Part shown: piece after piece, positions 23,643 through 32,985 of the stretch
How positions within the stretch are numbered: position 1 is the stretch's first letter
How the letters are laid out: each line of letters begins with the position of its first letter
Source: Pseudothioclava arenosa
GTDB taxonomy: Bacteria > Pseudomonadota > Alphaproteobacteria > Rhodobacterales > Rhodobacteraceae
DNA length: 64,000 nucleotides
Direction of reading: 5' to 3'
Assembly: GCF_002358085.1 (NCBI RefSeq)
Contig: NZ_NTJD01000003.1
Location: 1-64,000, forward strand
Notes under the pieces: generated by a model
Seen by the model: the letters and a program-made list of their open reading frames with translations, nothing else
Database searches by the model: none
What the model was told of the DNA's origin: nothing
Made by a program: the position numbers and the translations under genes

Positions 23643-24650
23643 GTGAAATCCTTTGTTTTGTCCGCATTTCTTGCCACTTTCCTGATCCCGGCCTTCGCTG
23701 CGACGCCGCATGCGGCATGCCTGGGCGAGGATCTTCTGGCAGGGTTTGCGCCGGAGCGCGTGGCCGCAATCGAGGATGCGGCGGCGGTGGGCCCGTATCC
23801 CGAGGGGCGGCTGTTCCGGGCGACGCGCGCGGGGGCCGAGGTGACGCTGGTCGGCACCTTGCACCTGCCCGATCCGCGCTTTGCCCCGCTCGAAGAGCGG
23901 CTCGCGCCGATCCTCGCCGGGGCCAGCGCGCTTCTGGTCGAGGCGGGGCCCGACGAGGAGGCGCAGCTCAAGGCGCGGATGGGCCAGCCCGGCAGCCCGA
24001 TGTTCTCAACCGGCCCGACCCTGCCCGAGCGCCTGCCCGAGGTGGAATGGATGCATCTGGCGGCCGAGCTGACCGCGCGCGGCATCCCGCCTTTCCTTGG
24101 CGCCAAGATGGAGCCGTGGTTTCTCTCGACGATGCTGGCGGTTTCGCCGTGTCAGTTGCAGGAGCTGAACCGGGGCGAGGAAGGGCTGGACGCGCGGCTG
24201 ATCGCATCGGCCGAGGCGCAGGGCATCGCGGTGCGCGCGCTGGAGCCCTGGGACACGATCTTCCGTCTCTTCGGCGAGATGACTGATGAGGAAGAGATCA
24301 CCGGGCTGCGGGTTGCGCTGTTGCAGGCGGGGCAGGCCGATGACATGACCTACACCCTGACCGAGCTGTATTTCCAGGGCCGGATCCGGCTGATCTGGGA
24401 GATCGGGGCGGAACTGGCGCGGGAGCTTGCGCCCGAGGTCGGGCTGAGCGCCGCAGAGGTCGATGCGCAGCTGGCCGAGGCCGACGAGTTGTTGCTGGTC
24501 GGGCGCAACCGGGACTGGATCGACCCGATCGAGGCGGCGGCGACCGAGGGGCCGGTGCTGGTCGCTGTCGGCGCGCTGCATCTGGTGGGGCGCGACGGGG
24601 TTCTGGCGATGCTGGAGGCGCGCGGCTGGGCGATCTCTCGCCTCGACTAG
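23643..24650 (+). CDS. TraB/GumN family protein
   Basis: A 335-residue exported protein: signal peptide VKSFVLSAFLATFLIPAFAA, then a TraB/GumN domain. LVGTLHLPDPRF (about 62-73) contains the G-T-x-H motif, ALLVEAGPDEE the conserved E, and LVAVGALHLVGRDGVLAMLE near the end the second GxxH-L-GxxG motif. Members are related to Tiki-type metalloproteases, and the two histidines are the candidate metal ligands. The GTG at 23643, 6 bases after GGAGG, is chosen because the signal peptide begins there; the frame runs back to a GTG at 23601. It is divergent from groES, about 200 bases away. Confidence 0.82.
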   Translation: MKSFVLSAFLATFLIPAFAATPHAACLGEDLLAGFAPERVAAIEDAAAVGPYPEGRLFRATRAGAEVTLVGTLHLPDPRFAPLEERLAPILAGASALLVEAGPDEEAQLKARMGQPGSPMFSTGPTLPERLPEVEWMHLAAELTARGIPPFLGAKMEPWFLSTMLAVSPCQLQELNRGEEGLDARLIASAEAQGIAVRALEPWDTIFRLFGEMTDEEEITGLRVALLQAGQADDMTYTLTELYFQGRIRLIWEIGAELARELAPEVGLSAAEVDAQLAEADELLLVGRNRDWIDPIEAAATEGPVLVAVGALHLVGRDGVLAMLEARGWAISRLD

Positions 24651-24742
24651 AAAAACCCTGTTTCTGCTTGCGCAAACGCGGGTGACAAGCCCGCCTGCCT
24701 CGCCTATAAGCGCGGCGAAATCCGCAATTTTCCGAGGGTAAC

Positions 24743-25663
24743 ATGACCACCAAGGTTTTCGGCCACAAGGCCCCCGATACCGATTCCACCGGCTCGCCGA
24801 TCATCTGGGCCTGGTATCTGAACGACGTTCAGGGCGTGCCCGCCGCGCCGGTGCTGCTGGGCGAGCCCAACACCGAGGCCGCCTTCGTGCTCAAGCACTG
24901 GGATCTGGAAAAACCCGAGATCATCTCGGGCGTGGCCGAGGGCGAGAAAGTCGTCATCGTTGACACCAACAACCCGGCGGAACTTCCCGAGGGCATCAAC
25001 AAGGCCGATATCACCGCGATCATCGACCACCACAAGCTGGTCGGCGGCCTGGAAACCAAGGGCCCGATCGACATCACCATCCGTCCGCTCGCCTGCACCG
25101 CGACGATCATGTACGACCTGATCGGCGCCGACATCGCCAAGGCTCCGCGCGGGATCAAGGGCGCGATGCTGTCGTGCATCCTCTCGGACACGCTGGAATT
25201 CCGTTCGCCGACCACCACCGCGCATGACAAGGAAGTCTGCGAGGCGCTGGCCGCCGACCTCGGCGTCTCGATCAACGAGCTGGCCACCGCGATGTTCGAA
25301 GCCAAGTCGGACGTGTCGTCCTTCTCGGATGCGGAACTGCTGCGCATGGACTCCAAGGAATACAACGTCGACGGCACCGAGCTGCGCGTTTCGGTTCTGG
25401 AAACCACCGCGCCCAAGCTGATCCTTGACCGCAAGGACAGCCTGATGGCCTCGATGGAAGGCGTCGCGAAAGAGGATGGCGCCGATCAGGTGCTCCTGTT
25501 CGTGGTCGACATCCTGAACGAGGAAGCCACGCTGCTGGTCCCGAACGATCTGGTGAAGAAGATCGCCGAGGCCTCGTTCGGCTGCACCGTTTCGGGCGAC
25601 ACCGTCGTTCTGCCGGGCGTCATGAGCCGCAAGAAACAGATCATTCCGGCGCTGAAGGTCTGA
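24743..25663 (+). CDS. ppaC: manganese-dependent (family II) inorganic pyrophosphatase
   Basis: A 306-residue DHH-family pyrophosphatase. GHKAPDTDS (7-15) and IIDHHK (DHH at 95-97) bind the metal pair, and SRKKQ (295-299) in the DHHA2 domain is the family II signature that binds pyrophosphate. It is cytosolic and pulls biosynthetic reactions forward. Family II enzymes are typical of Firmicutes but are known in Rhodobacter relatives, so this need not be a recent transfer; its codon use looks like that of its neighbours. It stands alone before a terminator. Confidence 0.95.
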   Translation: MTTKVFGHKAPDTDSTGSPIIWAWYLNDVQGVPAAPVLLGEPNTEAAFVLKHWDLEKPEIISGVAEGEKVVIVDTNNPAELPEGINKADITAIIDHHKLVGGLETKGPIDITIRPLACTATIMYDLIGADIAKAPRGIKGAMLSCILSDTLEFRSPTTTAHDKEVCEALAADLGVSINELATAMFEAKSDVSSFSDAELLRMDSKEYNVDGTELRVSVLETTAPKLILDRKDSLMASMEGVAKEDGADQVLLFVVDILNEEATLLVPNDLVKKIAEASFGCTVSGDTVVLPGVMSRKKQIIPALKV

Positions 25664-25688
25664 TCCTTCCGCATCGCGAAATCGGATC

Positions 25689-25719
25689 GGGGCGGGGGAA
25701 ACCTCCGCCCCTTTTCTTT
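25689..25719 (+). terminator. terminator of ppaC
   Basis: GGGGCGG (25689-25695) pairs with CCGCCCC (25705-25711), with further GG/CC pairing inside, and is followed by TTTTCTTT. Confidence 0.8.
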
Positions 25720-25835
25720 GGCGCGTGCCCGGTCGCGGGGCTTTGCCTTTGCCGGGGCGCGTGTCATACAGCCTGCATGAAATCATGGGATGCGGCTGCA
25801 AGACCCGCCGCGTTTTCAAAACTTTGAGGCCCCGC

Positions 25836-26714
25836 ATGACCCGCATCATCGACTCGCTCGCCGATATCGCCGCCCCTTATGACGTGCTCTTCTGCGACCT
25901 CTGGGGCTGCCTGCATAATGGCGTGAAGCCCTTTCCCGAGGCGGTCGATGCGCTGCAGTATTTCCGCGCGCTCGGCGGGCGCGTGGTGCTTTTGACCAAC
26001 GCGCCGCGGCCGTCGAGCTTCGTTCAGGCGACGCTCGACAAGATGGGGGTGCCGCGCGACGCCTATGACCTGATCGTCTCTTCGGGCGATGCCGCGCGCG
26101 ATGCGATGTTCGCGGGCGCGGTCGGGCGCAAGGTCTGGCATTTGGGGCCCGCCAAGGACGAGGGCTTTTTCTCCGAGATCCCGCCCGAGTGGGAGGGCCA
26201 GCCCGGCATCGAGCGCGTTTCCTTTGACGAGGCCGAGGGCATCGTCTGCACCGGCCCCTTCGACGAGATCAACGAGGTCCCCGAGGATTACCGCCCGAAA
26301 TTCCTGGCCGCCAAGACGCGCGGTCTGCCGATGCTCTGCGCCAATCCCGATATCGTCGTCGATCTGGGCGACCGGCGGATCTATTGCGCGGGCGCGCTGG
26401 CGGCGCTTTACGAAGAGATGGGCGGGCAGGCGATGTATTTCGGCAAGCCCCATCCGCCGATCTACGACCTCGCGCGGCGGCGCCTTGCGGCGATTGGCGG
26501 GGGCGATGACATGCGCATCCTCGCCGTGGGCGACGGCATCAACACCGATGTTGCCGGCGCGATGGGCGAAGGGATCGACTGTCTCTTTGTCACCAGCGGG
26601 CTGGCGCATGACCAGTTCGGCGCCGATCTCGACCACCCCGAGCCCGAGTTGCTGGCCGACTGGCTGCGCGCGCGCCAGCAAGACCCGCAGTACACGATCG
26701 GGCGCCTTCGGTAA
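25836..26714 (+). CDS. HAD-superfamily hydrolase, NagD-like (TIGR01459 type)
   Basis: A 292-residue HAD enzyme of the class IIA cap type. Motif 1 is VLFCDLWGCLHNG (Asp21), motif 2 LLTNAPRP, and motif 4 ILAVGDGINTDVAGA near residue 230. The second Asp of motif 1 (DxD) is replaced by a Trp, as usual for this subfamily (DxWG). The substrate is unknown, probably a small phosphate ester. The ATG at 25836 is chosen; upstream codons to 25725 add only low-complexity sequence. It is on its own after the ppaC terminator. Confidence 0.82.
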   Translation: MTRIIDSLADIAAPYDVLFCDLWGCLHNGVKPFPEAVDALQYFRALGGRVVLLTNAPRPSSFVQATLDKMGVPRDAYDLIVSSGDAARDAMFAGAVGRKVWHLGPAKDEGFFSEIPPEWEGQPGIERVSFDEAEGIVCTGPFDEINEVPEDYRPKFLAAKTRGLPMLCANPDIVVDLGDRRIYCAGALAALYEEMGGQAMYFGKPHPPIYDLARRRLAAIGGGDDMRILAVGDGINTDVAGAMGEGIDCLFVTSGLAHDQFGADLDHPEPELLADWLRARQQDPQYTIGRLR

Positions 26715-26821
26715 CGCCTTCGCAACAATGTTGCGACAAATGGCGCTCATCCGAAAATTAGTTGCGCGACCATTTCTGCCATGCTATGCGGCAATGCAGA
26801 AAATCTAACCGAGGACGCGCC

Positions 26822-27259
26822 ATGACCGACACTTTCGAACCCGGAACGATCTATCTCGAAGACCTTGAGATCGGCATGGAGCGCGGCCTGCGCAAGGTCA
26901 TCACCGACCGCGATATCGAGATGTTCGCCGAAGTTTCGACCGACCACAACCCGGTCCACCTGAATGACGACTATGCCAAGGGCACGATGTTCAAGGGCCG
27001 CATTGCGCATGGGATGCTGACCGCGGGCCTGATTTCGGCCGTCATCGGCGAGCAGATTCCGGGCCATGGCACGATCTACATGGGCCAGACCCTGAAATTC
27101 ATGGCGCCCGTCCGCCCCGGTGACGAGGTTCTCGCGGTGGTGCGTGTCAGCGAAATCGACGAAAAGCGGCGTCGTGTCACCCTTGAAACCGTCTGCTCGG
27201 TGGGCGATACGGTGGTGCTCAAGGGCGAGGCGCAGGTTCTGGCGCCCTCGCGCAACTGA
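26822..27259 (+). CDS. MaoC-like (R)-specific enoyl-CoA hydratase
   Basis: A 145-residue single hot-dog domain. The catalytic pair lies in STDHNPVHLND (hydratase 2 motif, Asp and His), followed by FKGRIAHGMLTAGLISAVIG. Such PhaJ/MaoC proteins hydrate enoyl-CoA to (R)-3-hydroxyacyl-CoA, for example for polyhydroxyalkanoate supply. The ATG at 26822 follows GAGGACGCGCC. It is 41 bases upstream of ribF and may share its transcript. Confidence 0.88.
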   Translation: MTDTFEPGTIYLEDLEIGMERGLRKVITDRDIEMFAEVSTDHNPVHLNDDYAKGTMFKGRIAHGMLTAGLISAVIGEQIPGHGTIYMGQTLKFMAPVRPGDEVLAVVRVSEIDEKRRRVTLETVCSVGDTVVLKGEAQVLAPSRN

Positions 27260-27300
27260 AACATCCGGCGTCCTCGCCGGGGAGCGAGGACTGCAACGCG

Positions 27301-28236
27301 ATGCAGACGATCCGTCATTGGCGCAATCAGACCGAGGCTTCGCGCGGGGCCTCGGTGGCGATGGGCAATTTCGACGGCGTGCATCGCGGCCATCAATCGG
27401 TGATCGACCTCGCGCGGGGCCATGGCGCGCCGCTGGGGATCATCACGTTTGAACCGCATCCGCGCGAATATTTCGCCCCCGACGCGCCGCCCTTCCGGCT
27501 GATGAATGCCGAGGCGCGGGCGAACCGGCTGGAGAAGCTGGGCGTCGAGTGGCTTTATGAGCTGCCTTTCAACGCCGAGCTGACGGCGATGACGCCCGAG
27601 GTCTTCGTCGAAGAGGTGCTGGTCAAGGGGCTGGGCATCGCCCATGTCGCGGTGGGCGGCGATTTCCGTTTTGGCAAAGGGCGCGCGGCGGGTGCCGACG
27701 AGCTGGTTGCGCTGGGCAAGAAGCACGGCTTCGAGGTCACCATTGCGCCCTTGCTGCATCACGACGGGCTTGAGGTTTCCTCGACCGCGATCCGCAACGC
27801 GCTGGCCGAGGGCCGCCCCGAAGAGGCGAACGAGATGCTGGGCCACCTGCACCGGATCGAGGGCGCGGTGATCCATGGCGCGAAGCAGGGCCGCGAGCTG
27901 GGCTTTCCCACCGCGAACATGGCGCTCGAGCGGCTGCACATGCCCAGGCTCGGCGTCTACGCGGTGAAATGCGATGTGCTGAACGGGCCGCATGCGGGCA
28001 GCTATATCGGCGCCGCGAACCTTGGCATCTCGCCGATGTTCGAGGACCGCAAGCCGACGCTGGAAACCTATCTGTTCGATTTTGAGGGCGACCTTTACGG
28101 CGCGCATATTTCTGTCGCGCTGGTGTTCTATCTGCGTCCCGAGATGAAATTCTCGAACCTCGACGCGCTGATCGACCAGATGAAGATCGACTGCGGCCGC
28201 GCGCGCGAGCTGCTGGTCGGGGCGCATTACGCATGA
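27301..28236 (+). CDS. ribF: bifunctional riboflavin kinase/FAD synthetase
   Basis: A 311-residue enzyme. The N-terminal FAD synthetase (nucleotidyltransferase) domain has AMGNFDGVHRGHQ (about 20-32), GGDFRFGKGRAAG and SSTAIRNALAEG. The C-terminal flavokinase domain has GAKQGRELGFPTANM and GVYAVK. It makes FMN and FAD from riboflavin. The start at 27301 is the first ATG behind GGGGAGCGAGG. Its stop overlaps the next gene by ATGA. Confidence 0.96.
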   Translation: MQTIRHWRNQTEASRGASVAMGNFDGVHRGHQSVIDLARGHGAPLGIITFEPHPREYFAPDAPPFRLMNAEARANRLEKLGVEWLYELPFNAELTAMTPEVFVEEVLVKGLGIAHVAVGGDFRFGKGRAAGADELVALGKKHGFEVTIAPLLHHDGLEVSSTAIRNALAEGRPEEANEMLGHLHRIEGAVIHGAKQGRELGFPTANMALERLHMPRLGVYAVKCDVLNGPHAGSYIGAANLGISPMFEDRKPTLETYLFDFEGDLYGAHISVALVFYLRPEMKFSNLDALIDQMKIDCGRARELLVGAHYA

Positions 28237-28679
28237 GCCTGCGCCCGCGCTTCTGGGAACTGCCGCTGGCCAAGCTGAGCTCGGCGGAATGGGAGGCGCT
28301 CTGCGACGGCTGCGGCAAATGCTGCCTGAACAAGCTCGAGTTCGAGGATACGAACGAGCTGGCCTTTACCCGCGTCGCCTGCAAGCTGCTCGATGGCGAG
28401 ACCTGCCGCTGCCTGAAATACGAAACCCGCCACCGCTACGTGCCCGAATGCGTGACGCTGAGCCGCGACAAGATCGACGACATCGCCTATTGGATGCCCG
28501 AGACCTGCGCCTACCGGCTGCGCTATGACAACGAGCCGCTGCCCGAATGGCACTATCTGATCTCGGGCTCGCGCGAGAGCGTGCATGAGGCCGGACAAAG
28601 CGTGCGCGGCTGGACGGTGTCGGAGCTCGATATCCCCGAGGAAGACTGGGAAGATTACATCATCCCGCCGCTGGTCTGA
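28233..28679 (+). CDS. YcgN family cysteine cluster protein
   Basis: A 148-residue protein of the YcgN family (DUF/UPF0260 group). Cysteines in CDGCGKCCLNK (about 24-34) and later C-x-x-L...TCRCLKY ... PECVTL ... ETCAY form a likely metal cluster site (zinc/iron-binding CxxCxxCC type). The role is unknown. It is translationally coupled to ribF (ATGA), which might hint at a link to flavin or metal chemistry, but that is inference. Confidence 0.85.
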   Translation: MSLRPRFWELPLAKLSSAEWEALCDGCGKCCLNKLEFEDTNELAFTRVACKLLDGETCRCLKYETRHRYVPECVTLSRDKIDDIAYWMPETCAYRLRYDNEPLPEWHYLISGSRESVHEAGQSVRGWTVSELDIPEEDWEDYIIPPLV

Positions 28680-28714
28680 GACGGCCCGAGGCCGAAGCCC
28701 CGGGCGCCAATCCC

Positions 28715-29530
28715 TCAGGCGCGTTCAAGGTTCATCGCGATCAGATCGGTCAGTTGTGCGGGATGCGTGGCCGGAATCATGTGGCCCGCACCCGGAATGC
28801 AGGCCGTGCCGACATCCTGCAGCCGCGCGGCGATCGCGTTGCAGACAAGCGGCATGGTCGGCGGCGAACGGTCGCCGTGCACGATCATCACCGGCGCGTC
28901 GATCGCTTCCATCCCGCCTTCGCGAGCGATCTGGCCGGGGTCTTCGAAATTCGCGCTCGAAATGTTGCCGACCATCGGCATCTGCTGAATGAAACGCGCG
29001 CGGTGATGCTCGGGGATGGTTTCCCAGGGCTGGCCCGCGCCCCAGTCATTCATGAAGGCGCGCGCGGCGCGTTCAAGATCGCCTGCGGCGATCATCTCTT
29101 CGAGGTGGTCCTGCTTGGCGCGCAGCGCCTGCCATTCCGGGTCGCTTTCGGGCAGTGCGGCGAAGAGCACCGGCTCGACCAGCGTCAGCGTGCGGATCGC
29201 CTCGGGCGCGGCGGCGGCGATGCGCAGCGCCACCGAGGCGCCGAAGCTGTGGCCCAGAAGGTCGACCGGGCGGTCGATGAAGCTTGCCGCGATTTGCGTG
29301 ACCAGTTTCTGGAAGGCGCCGGGTTCGGCGCCGGTGGCGTCCCAGCCCCCGCTTTGGCCGTGGTTGGGCTGGTCGAAGGCGGTTGCGGTGATCTGGTCGC
29401 CCAAGGGCTCCAGCGCCGGTTTCCACAACCCGCTGGCGCCCAGAGTGCAGTGAATGGCCAGCGCCGGGCGCGGGCCCGAGCCGATGGTCTGCCAGAAGAT
29501 GTCCTGCCCCATGCGGGTATCAAGAGCCAT
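28715..29530 (-). CDS. alpha/beta hydrolase
   Basis: A 271-residue alpha/beta-fold enzyme. The nucleophile elbow GHSFGAS is at about 93-99. An acid is likely in MIVHGDRSPP and the His in PGAGHMIPATHP. FDQPNHGQSG is the oxyanion/turn region. The substrate is unknown. Its ATG overlaps the stop codon of the HCCA isomerase gene by one base (TAATG), so the two are one operon and may act in one route for aromatic or thiol compounds. Confidence 0.85.
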   Translation of the reverse strand: MALDTRMGQDIFWQTIGSGPRPALAIHCTLGASGLWKPALEPLGDQITATAFDQPNHGQSGGWDATGAEPGAFQKLVTQIAASFIDRPVDLLGHSFGASVALRIAAAAPEAIRTLTLVEPVLFAALPESDPEWQALRAKQDHLEEMIAAGDLERAARAFMNDWGAGQPWETIPEHHRARFIQQMPMVGNISSANFEDPGQIAREGGMEAIDAPVMIVHGDRSPPTMPLVCNAIAARLQDVGTACIPGAGHMIPATHPAQLTDLIAMNLERA

Positions 29531-30129
29531 TACAACGCCTCCAATGCGCGATCGAGAAATTCAAGTCGGTCCTGGCCCCAGAACCGTTCGTCGGTGTCGC
29601 GCAGGATGTAGAAGGGCGCGCCGAACACACCGCGCTCGGCGGCCTCGTCGAGGTTCTTTTCATAGGCGATGGCGCCGTCGAACAGGCCGGTCAGCACGAG
29701 GTTGCCGTCGAACCCGTTGGCTTCGAGCGCGGCGCGGATCACCTCGTCCGAGGCGATGTCGCGGTCCTCGGCCCAGAGCGCGCGCGTGATCGCCTGCACC
29801 AGCCCGCCGATATCGCCGCCGCCCGCCTTTTGCGCCGCGATGATCGCATAGGACGCGGGCGCGGGATTGGGCGGGTAGATCGTGGGGGTGAAGTTCATCT
29901 CAGCCCCCAGATGTGCTGCCCAGCGTTTCAGTTCCTGCATGCGATAGGCCATCCGATTCGGGTGGCGCACGGCGGGGCGCGTACCCCCGGTGCGGTCAAA
30001 CAGCGCCATCAGGTCCAGCGGCTTGTAGGTGATCGTGGCGCCGTGTTTTGCCGCGATCTCTTCCAACCGATTGCCTGCCAAATAGGTCCAGGGCGAAAAC
30101 ACCGAGAAAAAATAATCAATCTGAGCCAT
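29530..30129 (-). CDS. 2-hydroxychromene-2-carboxylate isomerase (DsbA/GST-kappa fold)
   Basis: A 199-residue protein of the HCCA isomerase group: IDYFFSVFSPWTYLAG with the catalytic Ser in FSPW, then YKPLDLMALFDRTGG, LKRWAAHLG, and GVFGAPFYI near the C-terminus. The fold is that of GST kappa, and glutathione is the likely cofactor. HCCA isomerase acts in naphthalene breakdown, but no other such genes are near, so its true substrate is open. First gene of a two-gene operon. Confidence 0.88.
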   Translation of the reverse strand: MAQIDYFFSVFSPWTYLAGNRLEEIAAKHGATITYKPLDLMALFDRTGGTRPAVRHPNRMAYRMQELKRWAAHLGAEMNFTPTIYPPNPAPASYAIIAAQKAGGGDIGGLVQAITRALWAEDRDIASDEVIRAALEANGFDGNLVLTGLFDGAIAYEKNLDEAAERGVFGAPFYILRDTDERFWGQDRLEFLDRALEAL

Positions 30130-30245
30130 TCGAGCCCTCCCAAGCGCCCGTGAGGTTTGCGGCCACGCTAGCCCGGTGCTAAGCGGGGTGCAATCTTGCG
30201 AATCCCGCCGGACGCCGCGTTCCGGCCCCCTCGAGGAACTGCCCG

Positions 30246-31265
30246 ATGCCTGCCATGACCGAACCGAAACTGATGTCCGGCAATGCCAACAAGCCGCTTG
30301 CCCAGGCCATTGCGCGCCGCATGTCGATGCACCGGGGCATGTCGGTGGGGCTAGTGGATGCCCGCGTTGAGCGGTTCAACGACCAGGAAATCTTTGTCGA
30401 GGTCTACGAAAACGTCCGCGGCGAAGACATGTATGTCATCCAGCCGACCTCGAACCCGGCCAATGACAACCTGATGGAGCTGCTGATCATGACCGACGCG
30501 CTGCGTCGCTCGTCGGCCGCGCGCATCACCGCCGTGATCCCCTATTTCGGCTATGCCCGCCAGGACCGCCGCACCAAGGCGCGCACGCCGATCTCGGCCA
30601 AGCTGGTGGCGAACCTGCTGACCGAGGCGGGCGTCGACCGCGTGCTGACGCTCGATCTGCACGCGACGCAGATCCAGGGTTTCTTCGATATCCCGGTGGA
30701 CAACCTCTATGCCGCGCCGGTCTTTGCGCTCGATGTGCTGCATCACTTCAAGGGCCAGCTTGAGGACGTGATGGTGATCTCGCCCGACGTTGGTGGCGTG
30801 GCCCGCGCGCGCGAGCTGGCGAAACGCATCGGTGCGCCGCTGGCGATCGTCGACAAGCGCCGCGAGAAGGCGGGCGAAGTGGCCGGCATGACCGTGATCG
30901 GCGACGTGACCGGCAAGAAATGTATCATCGTCGACGATATCTGCGACACCGCCGGCACGCTCTGCAAGGCTGCCGAAACCCTGATGGAGGCGGGCGCGAC
31001 CGAGGTGCACAGCTACATCACCCACGGCGTCCTGTCGGGCCCGGCGGTTGAGCGCGTGTCGAACTCGGTGATGAAATCGCTGGTCATCACCGACTCGATC
31101 CAGCCCACCGAAGAAGTTCTGGGCTGCAAGAATATCCGCATCGTGCCGACCGCGCCGATGTTCGCACAGGCGATCCTGAACACCTGGTCGGGCACCTCGG
31201 TCAGCTCGCTCTTCGAGACCGACACGCTGACGCCGATCTACGAAGGTATGTATTCGCGCGGCTGA
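30246..31265 (+). CDS. prs: ribose-phosphate pyrophosphokinase
   Basis: A 339-residue PRPP synthetase. It has [39 protein letters not shown] with the flexible ATP loop, the signature [20 protein letters not shown] and [16 protein letters not shown] PRPP motif ([13 protein letters not shown]). It makes PRPP for nucleotides, histidine and tryptophan. The ATG at 30246 sits behind GAGGAAC; another ATG is three codons later. Monocistronic or joined with the lipase-like gene 48 bases downstream. Confidence 0.97.
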   Translation: MPAMTEPKLMSGNANKPLAQAIARRMSMHRGMSVGLVDARVERFNDQEIFVEVYENVRGEDMYVIQPTSNPANDNLMELLIMTDALRRSSAARITAVIPYFGYARQDRRTKARTPISAKLVANLLTEAGVDRVLTLDLHATQIQGFFDIPVDNLYAAPVFALDVLHHFKGQLEDVMVISPDVGGVARARELAKRIGAPLAIVDKRREKAGEVAGMTVIGDVTGKKCIIVDDICDTAGTLCKAAETLMEAGATEVHSYITHGVLSGPAVERVSNSVMKSLVITDSIQPTEEVLGCKNIRIVPTAPMFAQAILNTWSGTSVSSLFETDTLTPIYEGMYSRG

Positions 31266-31313
31266 TCCGGGCGGGCACTTGGCAGTTTGATGGGGAGGGC
31301 TTATGTCCTCCCC

Positions 31314-32036
31314 ATGTTCATTCGGGCCCTGCTTTTCCTTGCGTTTTCTGCGATTCCGGCCACAGCCGCCGAGTGCGTCGTGCTGCTGCACGGGTTGGCG
31401 CGCGGGCCGAATTCGCTCCTGCTGATCGATTATGCGCTGACGCAGCGGGGCTACCGCGTGATCAACGCGGGCTACCCCTCGACCGCCGCCGACCTGCCCG
31501 AGCTGGTCTCCCATGTCGAGACCGCCGTGGCGCGCTGTGGGCCGGGCAAGGTCGATTTCGTCACCCATTCGATGGGCGGGCTCCTGCTGCGGCTCTGGGC
31601 GGGCGACAACCCCGACCGCGTCGGGCGTGCGGTGATGCTGGCGCCGCCCAACAAGGGTTCCGAGATTGTCGATCTGTTCGGGGATCAGGCCTGGTTCGCC
31701 TGGCTGAACGGGCCCGCGGGGGTGCGCCTTGGCACCGGCCCCGAGGATGCGCCCGCGACCCTGCCGCCAGTCCGTTTCGATCTGGGCGTGATTGCGGGCT
31801 CGGGCACGATCAACCCGCTGACCTCGGCACTGGTCGCGGGGCGCGATGACGGCAAGGTCTCGGTCGAGGCGACCAAGGTCGAGGGCATGGCCGCCCATCT
31901 GACGCTGCCGGTCACGCATACATACATGATGAACGATCCGCGCGTGATCCGGCAGGTTCTGGCCTTCCTCGACAAGGGCCGCTTTGCACAGGATCTGGGC
32001 TGGGGAGCCTCCTTGCGTGATCTGATCGGGCGCTAG
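31314..32036 (+). CDS. secreted lipase-like alpha/beta hydrolase
   Basis: A 240-residue exported hydrolase with a short signal peptide (MFIRALLFLAFSAIPATAA). The hydrolase core follows: VVLLHGLARGPNSL, then the nucleophile elbow THSMGGLLLR at about 90, and MLAPPNKGSE. HTYMMNDP holds the likely catalytic His. It looks like class I lipases/acyltransferases acting outside the cytoplasm. The ATG at 31314 is chosen for the signal peptide; an ATG at 31290 in frame is possible. Substrate unknown. Confidence 0.8.
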   Translation: MFIRALLFLAFSAIPATAAECVVLLHGLARGPNSLLLIDYALTQRGYRVINAGYPSTAADLPELVSHVETAVARCGPGKVDFVTHSMGGLLLRLWAGDNPDRVGRAVMLAPPNKGSEIVDLFGDQAWFAWLNGPAGVRLGTGPEDAPATLPPVRFDLGVIAGSGTINPLTSALVAGRDDGKVSVEATKVEGMAAHLTLPVTHTYMMNDPRVIRQVLAFLDKGRFAQDLGWGASLRDLIGR

Positions 32037-32084
32037 GCCCAAAGTCTGATTGCGGCGCGGGCGCGGGCAGGGCAGCATGGCGCC

Positions 32085-32924
32085 ATGCGCCTTGTCCTGC
32101 TGACCTGCCTTGTCATGATCGCCTTCGCCGCGAATAGCGTGCTGAACCGCTGGGCGGTGTTCGGCGCGGGGCTGGGGCCTGCAAGCGTCGCTCTGCTGCG
32201 CGTCGGGTCGGGGGCGGCGGTGCTCTTGGGACTGACGCTGACGCTGCGTGGCGCCTCGGCGCTGCGGCTTCGGCCGTCCGTTCTGGGCGCGGGGGCCGCG
32301 ACGCTGTTCCTCTACCTCTTCGGCTTCTCGATCGCCTCCGGGCTAATCGACGCGGGGCTAGGCGCGCTTACGCTCTTCGGTTCGGTGCAGATCACCATGT
32401 TCGCCGGCGCCCTGATCCTGCGCGAGCCGATCTCGCGCTGGCGCTGGATCGGTGCGGCGCTGGCCTTTTCGGGGCTTGTCCTGCTGCTCCTGCCCACGGG
32501 GACGGTGCGCGTGAGCCCGGCGGGTTTTGCGCTGATGGCGCTGGCCGGCGTCGGCTGGGGGCTCTATTCGCTGAACGGGCGCCGCATCGCCGACCCGCTG
32601 GCGGCCACCGCGCTGAATTTCACGCTGGCGACACCGCTGGCCGCGCTCTGGCTGGTCAGTGCGCAGGATTGGGGGCAGGGCGAGGCCTGGGGCATCTGGC
32701 CCGCACTGGCCTCCGGAGCGATCACCTCGGGGCTTGGCTATGCGCTCTGGTACCGCGTCCTGCCCGAACTGCCCGCAAGCTTCGCCGCCATCGCGCAGCT
32801 TTCTGTGCCGCTTTTGGCCGCGCTGGGCGGCGCGCTGGTGCTGGCCGAGGCGCCCAAGCCGATCTTCTGGATCTCGGCCGCACTGGTGCTGGGCGGCATC
32901 GGGCTCTCGCTCAAACGCCGCTAG
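32085..32924 (+). CDS. EamA/DMT family transporter
   Basis: A 279-residue protein with about ten membrane helices in two EamA halves. The first half begins LVLLTCLVMIAFAANSVLNRW, the second near GFALMALAGVGWGLYSLNGR. It ends SAALVLGGIGLSLKRR. Drug/metabolite transporters of this kind export small metabolites. No substrate can be assigned. It converges with purK; the repeat copy 4 lies between them. Confidence 0.87.
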   Translation: MRLVLLTCLVMIAFAANSVLNRWAVFGAGLGPASVALLRVGSGAAVLLGLTLTLRGASALRLRPSVLGAGAATLFLYLFGFSIASGLIDAGLGALTLFGSVQITMFAGALILREPISRWRWIGAALAFSGLVLLLLPTGTVRVSPAGFALMALAGVGWGLYSLNGRRIADPLAATALNFTLATPLAALWLVSAQDWGQGEAWGIWPALASGAITSGLGYALWYRVLPELPASFAAIAQLSVPLLAALGGALVLAEAPKPIFWISAALVLGGIGLSLKRR

Positions 32925-32985
32925 CTTTCATCGAGCTCGAAATACTCCGGGGGGAGGCACGCAGTGCCGGGGGGCAGAGCCCCCC
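32925..32985 (-). repeat. dispersed 3'-end repeat, copy 4 (inverted)
   Basis: On the minus strand: GGGGGGCTCTGCCCCCC, then CTCCCCCCGGAGTATTTCGA and GCTCGATGAAAGC. It begins directly behind the purK stop codon, so like the other copies it is in the sense orientation of the gene before it. Confidence 0.8.

Noticed and set aside
24743..25663. Recent horizontal transfer of the family II pyrophosphatase
   Set aside because: Base composition and codon use look like the neighbours, no mobile element is near, and the family is known from Rhodobacter relatives.
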